Shown: piece after piece, positions 5,382 to 13,982 of the stretch
Layout: each line of letters starts with the position of its first letter
Position numbering within the stretch: the stretch's first letter is position 1
Assembly: GCF_027944005.1 (NCBI RefSeq)
Contig: NZ_AP027204.1
Span: 1,240,001-1,304,000 of the forward strand
From: Polynucleobacter sp. SHI8
GTDB lineage: Bacteria; Pseudomonadota; Gammaproteobacteria; Burkholderiales; Burkholderiaceae
Reading direction: 5' to 3'
DNA length: 64,000 nucleotides
The notes under the pieces: generated by a model
The model's input: only the letters and a program-made list of their open reading frames with translations
Told to the model about the DNA's origin: nothing
Database searches by the model: none
Translations under genes and position numbers: made by a program

Positions 5382-6989
5382 CTACTCCCACTCAATCGTT
5401 GCCGGGGGTTTTCCAGAAATATCATAAACCACACGATTAATTCCTCTTACCTCATTGATGATTCTGTTTGAAACTTTACCTAATAAATCATAAGGTAAAT
5501 GAGCCCAATGCGCCGTCATGAAGTCTTGAGTTTGGACAGCTCTTAGTGCCACAACGTATTCATAGGTTCGACCATCTCCCATAACCCCTACGGACTTTAC
5601 AGGCAAAAATACTGCAAAAGCTTGACTAGTTAAGTCATACCATGACTTATTTGTTTGGGGATCAATCGTTTTTCTGAGTTCATCAATAAAGATATCGTCA
5701 GCTCTTTGTAGTAAATGAGCAAATTCTTTTTTGACTTCCCCCAAAATTCTGACAGCTAAACCAGGGCCAGGGAATGGGTGTCGATACACCATTTCTTTTG
5801 GTAGTCCTAGTTCAATTCCTAACTGCCTGACTTCATCCTTAAACAATTCTCGTAAAGGCTCTAAGAGCTTTAAGTGCATATCGTCGGGCAAACCACCTAC
5901 ATTGTGATGACTCTTAATCGTGTGGGCACCCTTTTTTCCTTTGCCCGCAGACTCAATCACATCAGGATAAATAGTTCCTTGAGCAAGCCATTTAGCATTC
6001 TTGATTTTCCCAGACTCACTTTGGAACACTTCAATAAACTCACGACCAATGATTTTTCTTTTTTGCTCTGGATCAGAAACGCCTGCTAATTGAGACATAA
6101 ATTGTACTGAAGCATCCACATGAATGACCTTAACCCCAAGGTTACGAGCAAACATATCCATGACCATTTTGGCCTCATTTAACCTTAAAAGGCCATGATC
6201 TACAAACACACAAGTTAATTGATTACCAATTGCTTGATGAATCAACGCTGCAGCAACAGAAGAATCTACTCCGCCGGATAAACCCAGAATAACCTCATCC
6301 GTCCCCACTTGTTGTCGAATGTTTGAAATGGCTTCTTCGACATAATTACCCATTTCCCAATCGGGAATACATTTACAAATGTTTTTGACAAAGCGCTCAA
6401 GAATCGCTGTACCCTGAATGGTGTGAGTTACTTCTGGATGAAACTGTACCGCATAAAATTTACGATATTCATCTGCCATTGCAGCAATGGGACAAGAATC
6501 TGTTGATGCCATTAGTTTGAATCCCACTGGCATGACTGTGACTGAATCACCATGACTCATCCAGACTTTTAAAATACCATGTCCCTCACTCGTAGTGAAG
6601 TCAGCTAAGTCATTGAATAATTGTGTATGACCTCTTGCCCTAACTTCAGCATAGCCAAACTCGCGAGCTTTTCCCAAGGATTCTGCAGTTTTTACTTCCC
6701 CGCCAAGTTGTTGAGCCATGGTTTGCATGCCATAGCAAATACCAAGAACTGGAACCCCTAAAGTAAATACATTCTCTGGCGCTCGAGGGGTGTCGCCTTC
6801 AGTAACTGAGTTTGGTCCACCAGACAAAATAATACCCTTGAAACCCTCATGGGTGATTTTCTGTTCCAGAAGATTAGGGTCGATGTCATAAGGGAAAATT
6901 TCTGCTAAAACTTGTAAATCCCTAACTCTACGAGCAATCAGTTGAGTCACTTGGGACCCAAAATCTAATATCAATATTTTATCGTGCAC
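5382..6989 (-). CDS. guaA: GMP synthase (glutamine-hydrolysing)
   Basis: Converts XMP to GMP using ATP and glutamine, the last step of guanylate synthesis, in the cytoplasm. 535 residues, close to the usual ~525. The N-terminal class I glutamine amidotransferase has nucleophile C85 in GICYGMQ and the His/Glu pair in QFHPEVTHT. The ATP pyrophosphatase has the P-loop LSGGVDSSV. The C-terminal dimerisation domain ends in ATIEWE. The start is GTG at 6989; its ribosome binding site is weak, so coupling to guaB 23 bp upstream is likely. The 3' end is intact although a mobile element is inserted directly after it. No obvious terminator follows, so transcription may run toward the integrase. Confidence 0.98.
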   Translation of the reverse strand: MHDKILILDFGSQVTQLIARRVRDLQVLAEIFPYDIDPNLLEQKITHEGFKGIILSGGPNSVTEGDTPRAPENVFTLGVPVLGICYGMQTMAQQLGGEVKTAESLGKAREFGYAEVRARGHTQLFNDLADFTTSEGHGILKVWMSHGDSVTVMPVGFKLMASTDSCPIAAMADEYRKFYAVQFHPEVTHTIQGTAILERFVKNICKCIPDWEMGNYVEEAISNIRQQVGTDEVILGLSGGVDSSVAAALIHQAIGNQLTCVFVDHGLLRLNEAKMVMDMFARNLGVKVIHVDASVQFMSQLAGVSDPEQKRKIIGREFIEVFQSESGKIKNAKWLAQGTIYPDVIESAGKGKKGAHTIKSHHNVGGLPDDMHLKLLEPLRELFKDEVRQLGIELGLPKEMVYRHPFPGPGLAVRILGEVKKEFAHLLQRADDIFIDELRKTIDPQTNKSWYDLTSQAFAVFLPVKSVGVMGDGRTYEYVVALRAVQTQDFMTAHWAHLPYDLLGKVSNRIINEVRGINRVVYDISGKPPATIEWE

Positions 6990-7012
6990 GAATCGAATCT
7001 TTTTGGAATAAA

Positions 7013-8476
7013 TTAGTCAATATGATAATTTGGAGCTTCTTTTGTAATCATCACATCATGAACATGAGATTCACGCACTCCAGCGGAGGTAATTTCTACA
7101 AATTCAGCTTTATCGTGAAGTTCAGCAATTGTCTCGCACCCACAATAACCCATCGAAGCTCTCACCCCACCAGTCAATTGATGAACAATTGCTAAAACAC
7201 TGCCCTTATAAGGAACTTGCCCTTCAATACCTTCGGGTACTAATTTATCCACATTGGCACTATTATCTTCTTGGAAATACCGATCCGCAGCACCATCTTT
7301 CATCGCACCAACGGAGCCCATTCCTCGATAACTCTTGAATGATCGACCTTGAAACAGAAATACTTCTCCGGGAGCTTCTTCTGTTCCGGCGAACATAGAA
7401 CCCATCATGACAGTATGCGCACCAGCTGCAAGCGCCTTTGATACATCACCAGAGTAACGAATACCACCATCAGCAATCAAGGGTACTCCAGTACCCTTTA
7501 AGGCAGTTGCAACGTTTTCAATAGCAGTAATTTGTGGAACCCCGACTCCTGCAACAATTCTAGTCGTGCAAATTGAACCAGGCCCAATACCAACTTTGAC
7601 ACCATCAGCACCATGTTCAACTAAAGATAGCGCTGCTGCTCCAGTAGCAATGTTGCCACCAATAACCTGCACATTTGGATAATTGGTTTTTACCCATTTC
7701 ACACGGTTTAAAACTCCCTGACTGTGACCATGAGCAGTATCTACCACAATGACATCCACACCCGCTTTGACTAATAATTCAACCCGTTCGTCGTTTTCAG
7801 GCCCAACCCCAACTGCTGCACCAACGATCAAACGCCCAAGGTGATCTTTGGAAGCATTGGGATGTTCAGTGGCTTTCATAATATCTTTTACCGTCACTAA
7901 GCCTTTTAATTCAAACGCATCATTCACTACCAAAACTCGCTCTAAACGATGTTTATTCATCAGACGCTTTGCTTCATCAAGACTTGCACCCTCGCTTACA
8001 GTGACCAATCTTTCACGTGGTGTCATTTTTGACTTGACTGGTGCATCTAAATCTTCTTCAAAACGTAAGTCGCGATTGGTAATAATGCCCACAACTGTTT
8101 TTCCCTCAAGAACCGGAAATCCTGAAAAGCCATGCTCTTTCGATAGATAAATGACTTCACGTACGGTCATCGAAGGCGGAATCGTGATCGGATCCCTTAA
8201 AACACCAGACTCATAGCGTTTAACTTTAAGTACTTCTCGAGCTTGTTCGGCAGCCTTAAGGTTTTTATGAATAATTCCTATTCCACCTTCAGAAGCCATT
8301 GCAATCGCTAATTTTCCCTCTGTAACGGTATCCATTGCTGCAGATACAAGAGGAATATTTAAGGAAATTTGACGTGTAAGTTGGGTACCTAAAAGAGTAT
8401 CCCGAGGTAAAACTGACGAGTAGGCAGGTATCAATAGCACATCGTCAAAGGTAAGTGCTTTTTTAATTAGACGCAT
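7013..8476 (-). CDS. guaB: Inosine-5'-monophosphate dehydrogenase
   Basis: Oxidises IMP to XMP with NAD+, the rate-limiting step toward GMP; it precedes guaA in one operon. 487 residues from the ATG at 8476, matching the ~488 of well-studied homologues. That start has AGGGG 5 nt upstream; an in-frame extension of six residues to 8494 is not supported. TIM barrel with two CBS domains inserted at about 93-205. Catalytic C303 lies in GSICTTR, with the phosphate-binding GPGS before it. The flap and K+ site are at GMGSVGAM. Confidence 0.98.
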   Translation of the reverse strand: MRLIKKALTFDDVLLIPAYSSVLPRDTLLGTQLTRQISLNIPLVSAAMDTVTEGKLAIAMASEGGIGIIHKNLKAAEQAREVLKVKRYESGVLRDPITIPPSMTVREVIYLSKEHGFSGFPVLEGKTVVGIITNRDLRFEEDLDAPVKSKMTPRERLVTVSEGASLDEAKRLMNKHRLERVLVVNDAFELKGLVTVKDIMKATEHPNASKDHLGRLIVGAAVGVGPENDERVELLVKAGVDVIVVDTAHGHSQGVLNRVKWVKTNYPNVQVIGGNIATGAAALSLVEHGADGVKVGIGPGSICTTRIVAGVGVPQITAIENVATALKGTGVPLIADGGIRYSGDVSKALAAGAHTVMMGSMFAGTEEAPGEVFLFQGRSFKSYRGMGSVGAMKDGAADRYFQEDNSANVDKLVPEGIEGQVPYKGSVLAIVHQLTGGVRASMGYCGCETIAELHDKAEFVEITSAGVRESHVHDVMITKEAPNYHID

Positions 8477-8525
8477 AAAAACCCCTAGACACAAAACATG
8501 ATTATAAATGCTTCACGCTACAAGT

Positions 8526-8882
8526 TCATATTTCCTTAAATTCTTTACGTTCTTTTCTGATTTTGGCTTTAGTTTTTAATTCCGCATCTTTATTTTGATT
8601 GGCTTTTTTGCGCCTGATTTTTTTGGGATCGATCAAAATTGGACGGTAGAGCTCAATTCGGTCTCCATCATAAACCGGATCATCTGGACCTAAAGGAATG
8701 CTAAAAACCCCAACCGCACCTTTTTTTTGAAAAAGCACATCATCCCTGTTTTTGACTATGTTCATATGCAAAAGTGCTTCAAGCACTGATGGGACTGAAG
8801 ATTGGGTAGGTGCGAATGAAAAAAAAACTTGTTTGGGAAGAGACTCTCGAGCATCAAACAATTCCAACTGAATTGTTTTCAT
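8526..8882 (-). CDS. rnfH: RnfH family protein
   Basis: Small ubiquitin-like-fold protein of the RnfH (UPF0125) family, usually found next to ratA; exact biochemical role unsettled. The core (QVFFSFAPTQSS..., GVFSIPLGPDDPVYDGDRIELYRPIL) matches the family, whose members end shortly after YRPL. Here a strongly basic tail of about 35 residues follows (DPKKIRRKKANQNKD...). Start chosen at ATG 8882, giving 118 residues: GGAG lies 9 nt upstream and the ratA stop is 4 nt before it. The longer frame to 8951 would be buried inside ratA. Confidence 0.88.
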   Translation of the reverse strand: MKTIQLELFDARESLPKQVFFSFAPTQSSVPSVLEALLHMNIVKNRDDVLFQKKGAVGVFSIPLGPDDPVYDGDRIELYRPILIDPKKIRRKKANQNKDAELKTKAKIRKERKEFKEI

Positions 8883-8886
8883 TGGA

Positions 8887-9321
8887 TTATTCTCCATATA
8901 AATCGTCAGCCCTTTTAACAAAACTGTTAACAAATGTATTGGCAATGACACTAAATACAGGGCCGATGAGTTTATCTAATACAAAATTAGAAAATTCATA
9001 TCTTAAGGAAAACTCAATTTTGCATGCATCATCAGCAAGAGGAGTAAAAATCCATTGGCCTTCAAATTTTTTGAAAGGGCCTGAAACAAAGGTCATATCG
9101 ATATTGGTCGGAGATTTTTGAATATTTTTTGTATGAAAGTACTGTTTTACCCCCTTAAAATTAATGTTTATTTTTGCTTCCATTAATTCTGGAGTTGACT
9201 GAAAAATTTCTACACCACCACACCAAGGTAAAAATTCAGGATATTTTGCAACATCAGTTACCAAGTTATACATCCGTTGGGCTGAGTGCTGAATAAGTAG
9301 TGATTTTTGAACGTCTGCCAT
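8887..9321 (-). CDS. ratA: RatA-like START/SRPBCC protein (COQ10 family)
   Basis: 144-residue SRPBCC-fold protein of the Coq10/RatA family. Relatives bind ubiquinone-like lipids (Coq10) or have been reported to block 70S ribosome association (RatA in E. coli). Visible signatures: the N-terminal YNLVTDVAKYPEFLPWCGGVEI block, the strand GPFKKFEGQWIFTPL, and the C-terminal helix ending SFVKRADDLYG. Start ATG 9321 has GGAAGA just upstream. It forms an operon with rnfH and is divergent from smpB, the conserved arrangement in proteobacteria. Confidence 0.93.
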   Translation of the reverse strand: MADVQKSLLIQHSAQRMYNLVTDVAKYPEFLPWCGGVEIFQSTPELMEAKININFKGVKQYFHTKNIQKSPTNIDMTFVSGPFKKFEGQWIFTPLADDACKIEFSLRYEFSNFVLDKLIGPVFSVIANTFVNSFVKRADDLYGE

Positions 9322-9360
9322 ATTTCTTCCAATTTCATCCTATTATCAATGATTTAGGAA

Positions 9361-9397
9361 AACTTCTCCAACTTTTTGTTTGAGAAGTTAATATAAT
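9361..9397 (+). promoter_or_regulatory. smpB promoter region with 8-bp inverted repeat
   Basis: AACTTCTC (9361-9368) is perfectly inverted as GAGAAGTT (9382-9389), immediately before TATAAT at 9392-9397, which sits 7 nt upstream of the smpB ATG. TATAAT fits a -10 box but no good -35 box is seen at 17 bp. The inverted repeat may be an operator for the smpB/ratA divergent region, or chance. Confidence 0.35.
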
Positions 9398-9403
9398 GTA
9401 GTC

Positions 9404-9853
9404 ATGAGCATTGTAGAAAACAAAAAAGCATTTTTTGACTATTTTATCGAAGACCGTATTGAAGCAGGTCTTGTTCTTGAGGGATGGGAAGTTAAAGCAA
9501 TTCGAGCTGGACGAGGCAACATCAAAGAAGCCTACGTCGTTATTCGCCAAGCTGAGTTGTATTTAATTGGTTCTCACATTAGCCCCCTACCTGAAGCTTC
9601 TACCCATATTCATCCTGACCCTGTCAGAACACGCAAATTATTGATGCACACAGAACAAATTAATAAATGGATTGGTAAGGCCGAGCAAAAAGGCTATACC
9701 CTTGTGCCTCTCAATCTCCATTACTCTAAAGGTCGAATTAAGTGTGAAATTGGCTTAGCGAAGGGTAAAAAACAGTTTGATAAGCGTGAAACTCAAAAAG
9801 AAAAAGACTGGGTCAGAGAAAAAGCCCAAATTAGTCGCGGCAAATATATGTAA
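9404..9853 (+). CDS. smpB: SsrA-binding protein
   Basis: Binds tmRNA and is required for trans-translation, which rescues stalled ribosomes. 149 residues, the normal length. The OB-fold core is seen in the N-terminal block NKKAFFDYFIEDRIEAGLVL, then GWEVKAIRAGRGNIKEAYV and the signature ARKLLMH-like RTRKLLMH. The basic C-terminal tail (KRETQKEKDWVREKAQISRGKYM) mimics the codon-anticodon duplex in the decoding site. The tmRNA gene is not in this window. It is divergent from ratA and followed by a hairpin terminator. Confidence 0.97.
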   Translation: MSIVENKKAFFDYFIEDRIEAGLVLEGWEVKAIRAGRGNIKEAYVVIRQAELYLIGSHISPLPEASTHIHPDPVRTRKLLMHTEQINKWIGKAEQKGYTLVPLNLHYSKGRIKCEIGLAKGKKQFDKRETQKEKDWVREKAQISRGKYM

Positions 9854-9856
9854 AGC

Positions 9857-9890
9857 ATTTGCACTATTGATGTGCAAATCTGTCTTTTTT
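9857..9890 (+). terminator. Rho-independent terminator of smpB
   Basis: ATTTGCAC (9857-9864) and GTGCAAAT (9872-9879) form a perfect 8-bp stem with a 7-nt loop, followed within 6 nt by a run of six T. It starts 4 bp after the smpB stop. Confidence 0.75.
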
Positions 9891-9937
9891 GGTACTTTTA
9901 CCATCATTTCTTCACAAGAAAGCATTATCTTGTAATT

Positions 9938-11350
9938 ATGACAACTCCTTTTGATGAAATGTACGACGAGCATGGTCGTGCCCGTCCACACTATAAAGCA
10001 TTTGATGATTGGCTTTCGCGGCAAGCTGAGGAACATATAGCTCATAAAAGAGCTGAAGCTGAATTAATCTTTCGTCGGATTGGTATTACTTTTGCTGTTT
10101 ATGGAGATGAAAAAGGAACAGAAAGAACCATTCCTTTTGATCAAGTTCCCCGTATCATTCCTGCAAAAGAATGGAGTGTCTTAGAGGATGGCCTAAAACA
10201 AAGGGTCAAAGCTTTAAATATGTTTTTACATGATATTTATCATGAAGAAAAAATCCTAAAAGCAGGCCTCATTCCTCAAGAGCAAATATATAACAACTCT
10301 CAATATCGTCCAGAAATGCGCTTTGTTGATGTCCCTCGTAATATTTATGCCCATATTGCGGGTATCGATATTATTCGTGCAGGACAAGGTGAGTATTATG
10401 TTTTAGAAGATAACCTAAGAGTTCCATCAGGTGTTTCTTATATGGTTGAGAACCGTAAGATGATGATGCGCTTATTCCCCGAGTTATTTGAGCGTCATCG
10501 CATCGCACCCGTTGAACATTACCCTGATTTGCTGCTTGAGTGTTTGAAAACCGCAGTTCATTCAAACTCCAGAAAGCCTAATGTAGTTGTCTTAACCCCG
10601 GGAATGTTTAATTCAGCATATTTTGAACACTCTTACCTTGCACAACAGATGGGTGTTGAATTGGTTGAAGGTAAGGATTTATTTGTTAAAAATGAACAAG
10701 TGTTCATGCGCACCACTCAAGGTCCACAATTAGTCGATGTGATCTATCGAAGAATTGATGATGACTATTTAGATCCTTTGTCACTTCGTGTAGATTCAAC
10801 TTTAGGTATACCAGGAATTTTAAATGCCTATCGTGCTGGTAATGTGGGTATTGCAAATGCCATCGGAACTGGAATCGCAGATGATAAATCGATTTATCCT
10901 TATGTCCCAAAAATGATTGAGTTTTATCTGAACGAAAAACCGATCCTACAAAACGTCCCTACTTTTCAGTGCCGTATAAAAGAGGATTTGCAATATACAC
11001 TTGCTCATTTAAAAGATTTGGTAGTTAAAGAAACTCACGGAGCTGGTGGGTACGGCATGTTAATTGGGCCATTAGCAACTGTGGCTGAGATTGAGAATTT
11101 TAGAAAATACATAATCGATCATCCTGACAAATATATTGCTCAACCGACACTAGCTTTATCAACGTGCCCTACTTTTGTAGATGCTGGTATAGCTCCACGC
11201 CATATTGATTTACGTCCATTGGTGCTGTCAGGAAAGCAAATAAAAATGGTACAAGGTGGTCTGACACGTGTTGCGCTGAAGGAAGGCTCCTTAGTTGTAA
11301 ACTCCTCTCAAGGTGGGGGCACTAAAGACACTTGGGTGCTGGAGTCCTAA
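9938..11350 (+). CDS. Circularly permuted ATP-grasp protein (Anbu-cluster)
   Basis: 470-residue protein of the circularly permuted type 2 ATP-grasp family (former DUF404/DUF407). ATP-grasp enzymes ligate an acid to an amine through an acyl-phosphate. Family marks: MYDEHGRARPHY near the N-terminus, YYVLEDNLRVPSGVSYMVENR, RRIDDDYLDPL, and KETHGAGGYGMLIGP with RHIDLRPLVL and GGLTRVALKEGSLVVNSSQGGG at the end. Start placed at ATG 9938, where the family similarity begins; an extension to 9872 would overlap the smpB terminator. It is first in a four-gene run with alpha-E, transglutaminase and Anbu genes, which is thought to make and process a peptide-like product. The substrate is unknown. Confidence 0.9.
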   Translation: MTTPFDEMYDEHGRARPHYKAFDDWLSRQAEEHIAHKRAEAELIFRRIGITFAVYGDEKGTERTIPFDQVPRIIPAKEWSVLEDGLKQRVKALNMFLHDIYHEEKILKAGLIPQEQIYNNSQYRPEMRFVDVPRNIYAHIAGIDIIRAGQGEYYVLEDNLRVPSGVSYMVENRKMMMRLFPELFERHRIAPVEHYPDLLLECLKTAVHSNSRKPNVVVLTPGMFNSAYFEHSYLAQQMGVELVEGKDLFVKNEQVFMRTTQGPQLVDVIYRRIDDDYLDPLSLRVDSTLGIPGILNAYRAGNVGIANAIGTGIADDKSIYPYVPKMIEFYLNEKPILQNVPTFQCRIKEDLQYTLAHLKDLVVKETHGAGGYGMLIGPLATVAEIENFRKYIIDHPDKYIAQPTLALSTCPTFVDAGIAPRHIDLRPLVLSGKQIKMVQGGLTRVALKEGSLVVNSSQGGGTKDTWVLES

Positions 11351-12330
11351 TGCTTAGTAGAACAGCCGACTGCCTCTATTGGATGGCTCGCTATAACGAG
11401 CGTGCTGAAAATACTGCCCGTATGTTAGATGTTGCATATCAAACTTCTTTAATGCCTCAACCTGTCGAATTTATGCATGAGAGTTGGCGTAAGCTATTAA
11501 ATGTTTCATTATTAGAAAAGCTATTTGAAACTAAATACTCTGTATACAATCGTGAAAACATTTTGCAATTTATGATATTTGATGAAGAAAATCCTTCGAG
11601 TATTGTCTGTTGCCTTAATGCTGCTCGCGTCAATGCCCGAATTATTCGAGGATCAATTCCTTCCGAAGTTTGGGAAACGCAAAATTTAAGTTGGCTCAAC
11701 TTAGAGCAATTTTTGCCAGACAATCCTTCTCAAGATCCATCAGCATTCTTTGAATGGGTCAAGTATCGGTGCCATCTCTTTCGTGGTGTTGTATTCGGTA
11801 CGATGCTGTCAAATGAGGCGTTACACTTTATGGAGTTTGGCACCTATCTGGAGAGAGCTGATAATACAGCCAGAATCTTAAAAGCTAAATACCGATCCCA
11901 AATTCAACAAAGTCAAGGAAGTAATAATCAAACGAGTTTATTTAAGGTTGAAAATACATCAGAAACTTTTGATTTTTATCATTGGGTTTCTTTATTGAGG
12001 TCAGTCTCCGCTTTTGAAATATTTCGACACACCTACTCTGATCAAATTACCCCAGAGCGTATTGTTGAGTTATTGGTTTTTAATGCTCAATTGCCAAGAT
12101 CACTCAATAAGTGTGTAAATCAACTGTTGCAATTAATTACCTTACTTAAAAATAGTAAATCAAAAGAGATTGAACGTTTAATTGGTAAATTAAAATCAGA
12201 GTTAGATTATTCAACCATTGATGATATCTACGCTGAAGGTCTAGATCAATTTATTCAGCGTTTTTTAGAAAAGATTAATCACATTGCTGATGAATTTAGT
12301 AGTACGTATTTAATACCTTTAGCAGGCTAA
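11350..12330 (+). CDS. Alpha-E domain protein (former DUF403)
   Basis: 326-residue all-helical protein of the alpha-E family, almost always encoded beside the type 2 ATP-grasp protein and a transglutaminase. Hallmarks: N-terminal RTADCLYWMARYNERAENTARML, and the internal FGTYLERADNTARILKAKY repeat of the same theme. Start taken at ATG 11350, which overlaps the previous stop (TAATG) and has GGAG 6 nt upstream; a TTG at 11332 would add six residues without support. Direct overlap implies translational coupling. Biochemical role unknown; its conserved Arg/Glu pairs suggest it binds the ATP-grasp product or partner, which is inference. Confidence 0.9.
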   Translation: MLSRTADCLYWMARYNERAENTARMLDVAYQTSLMPQPVEFMHESWRKLLNVSLLEKLFETKYSVYNRENILQFMIFDEENPSSIVCCLNAARVNARIIRGSIPSEVWETQNLSWLNLEQFLPDNPSQDPSAFFEWVKYRCHLFRGVVFGTMLSNEALHFMEFGTYLERADNTARILKAKYRSQIQQSQGSNNQTSLFKVENTSETFDFYHWVSLLRSVSAFEIFRHTYSDQITPERIVELLVFNAQLPRSLNKCVNQLLQLITLLKNSKSKEIERLIGKLKSELDYSTIDDIYAEGLDQFIQRFLEKINHIADEFSSTYLIPLAG

Positions 12331-12334
12331 AATT

Positions 12335-13129
12335 ATGCGTTATATTGTTACCCATCGTACCGAATATTTGTATGAGCGTTCAGTTCATCATTCCATCCAG
12401 GAGCTTCGCCTAACACCTCAAGATTCCTCAAGTCAGCTATTGGATCGATGGAAAATTAATGCTCCAAGTAAATTAACTGAATCTATTGATGCCTTCGGTA
12501 ATATTTGCCACGTTTTTGTCCTTGATAATAACTATTCTGGAATGTTGATTGAGGCACATGGTGAAGTTCTCACAAAAGACCAATATGTCTTTACTGATGC
12601 AACGTCAGCAGTTTCACCCTACTACTTGTTACAACAAACCCCCTTAACTGAACCATCGGATGAAATGAAGCATTATGTGTTAGGCAAAAAAATAACAGAC
12701 CCTTCTCCAGATACCATTATGCAATTAGCTATCGATATTCAGAAAAAAGTAACCTACACAAAAGGAGTTACCAATACAAATACGACTGCTGCACAAGCGT
12801 GGAATCTGAAAAGCGGTGTTTGCCAAGATCACTCCCACATCATGCTCGGCCTTTGTCGTTATTTAAAATTACCAGCACGTTATGTAAGCGGCTATTTTTA
12901 TGATGAAAACTCTTCTGATATGGCTAGTCATGCCTGGGTAGATGTTTGTTTTGATATTGAAAATGCTATTTGGCATAGTATCGACATTACAAATGGTTGC
13001 TTTAGTAATGAGCGGCATATTCGTCTTGCTATTGGTCGAGATTATTCTCATGTGGCACCTGTCAAAGGAATTCGTTCTGGTGGTGGGGTTGAACAGTTAA
13101 ATTCCAAAGTTTCGATAGAAAAGTGTTAA
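12335..13129 (+). CDS. Transglutaminase-like cysteine protease
   Basis: 264-residue protein with an N-terminal bacterial transglutaminase-like domain (former DUF2126-associated type), then the papain-like core. Catalytic triad visible: C163 in GVCQDHSHIML, H199 in ASHAWVDV and D217 in HSIDITNG. No signal peptide, so cytoplasmic. It follows the alpha-E gene by 4 bp and precedes Anbu by 34 bp. Members of this family are predicted amide-bond hydrolases or ligases rather than cross-linkers. The C-terminal block YSHVAPVKGIRSGGG is characteristic of the family. Confidence 0.9.
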   Translation: MRYIVTHRTEYLYERSVHHSIQELRLTPQDSSSQLLDRWKINAPSKLTESIDAFGNICHVFVLDNNYSGMLIEAHGEVLTKDQYVFTDATSAVSPYYLLQQTPLTEPSDEMKHYVLGKKITDPSPDTIMQLAIDIQKKVTYTKGVTNTNTTAAQAWNLKSGVCQDHSHIMLGLCRYLKLPARYVSGYFYDENSSDMASHAWVDVCFDIENAIWHSIDITNGCFSNERHIRLAIGRDYSHVAPVKGIRSGGGVEQLNSKVSIEKC

Positions 13130-13163
13130 ATTCATACATTCCTAGAACTATATATTTACTCTC

Positions 13164-13958
13164 ATGACTTATTGCGTTGCTATTTGCCTTCAAGAAGGAT
13201 TAGTATTTTTATCGGATACACGAACAAATGCAGGAGTTGATGATATTGGCACTTTTCGCAAGATGACCATTTATCAGAAGTCAAATGCTCGCATGTTTAC
13301 TTTACTTAGTGCTGGAAACTTAGCTATTTCTCAATCTGTTCGCGAAATTCTGACTCAAGGTGTCCTATTTGATGGTATCAATCTATGGAATGCTGATACT
13401 TCTTACGATGCAGCTATCGTTGTGGGAATGGCCATACGTAAAGTAAAAGAACGTGATGAAAAATCATTGCTAAGTGCGGGAATTGACTTTAACTGTAGTT
13501 TTATTTTTGGCGGGCAAGTTGGTGAGGAAAAACCACGTTTGTTTAATATTTATTCCGCAGGTAATTTTGTTGAATCAACTTTGGAAACCCCTTATTTCCA
13601 AATTGGTGAAGCAAAGTACGGCAAGCCAATCCTTGATCGTGTGATTAAATATGAAACCCCGCTCGATTTAGCAACCAAAGCAGCTCTTATCTCAATGGAT
13701 TCAACTTTAAAAAGTAATATTTCAGTTGGTTTACCTTTAGACCTTTTTGTATACCCTACCCATTCATTTTCAAAAGAAAAGGCAATCACCATCGATGAAA
13801 ATAATCCCTATTTTTCAATGATTAGAGATTTGTGGGGGCAAAAATTAACAGAAATCGTAACTTCTATTCAAGAACCTAATTGGGAAAATAATCAAGATTT
13901 GTTATCGATTCTCACACTGCCTAAAAAATTAGGCCCAATTCCCGTGATTGAGAATTAA
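13164..13958 (+). CDS. Anbu, proteasome-related peptidase
   Basis: 264-residue Ntn-hydrolase of the Anbu (ancestral beta subunit, bacterial proteasome homologue) family. After removal of the initiator Met, Thr becomes residue 1 (MTYCVAI), with Asp17 in SDTRTN and Lys32 in FRKM in the places of the proteasome catalytic Asp and Lys. The rest (TLLSAGNLAISQSV, CSFIFGGQVGEEKPRLFNIYSAGNF, GKPILDRV) fits Anbu. Structures of relatives show open helical assemblies rather than closed barrels, and no dedicated ATPase is encoded nearby, consistent with the window. ATG 13164 lacks a clear ribosome binding site. It is convergent with ppsA. Confidence 0.9.
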   Translation: MTYCVAICLQEGLVFLSDTRTNAGVDDIGTFRKMTIYQKSNARMFTLLSAGNLAISQSVREILTQGVLFDGINLWNADTSYDAAIVVGMAIRKVKERDEKSLLSAGIDFNCSFIFGGQVGEEKPRLFNIYSAGNFVESTLETPYFQIGEAKYGKPILDRVIKYETPLDLATKAALISMDSTLKSNISVGLPLDLFVYPTHSFSKEKAITIDENNPYFSMIRDLWGQKLTEIVTSIQEPNWENNQDLLSILTLPKKLGPIPVIEN

Positions 13959-13982
13959 GCCTATTTTTAATTTTATTTTGAT

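Noticed and set aside
9335..9550. Minus-strand ORF over the smpB start
   Set aside because: Antisense to smpB, crosses the divergent promoter region.
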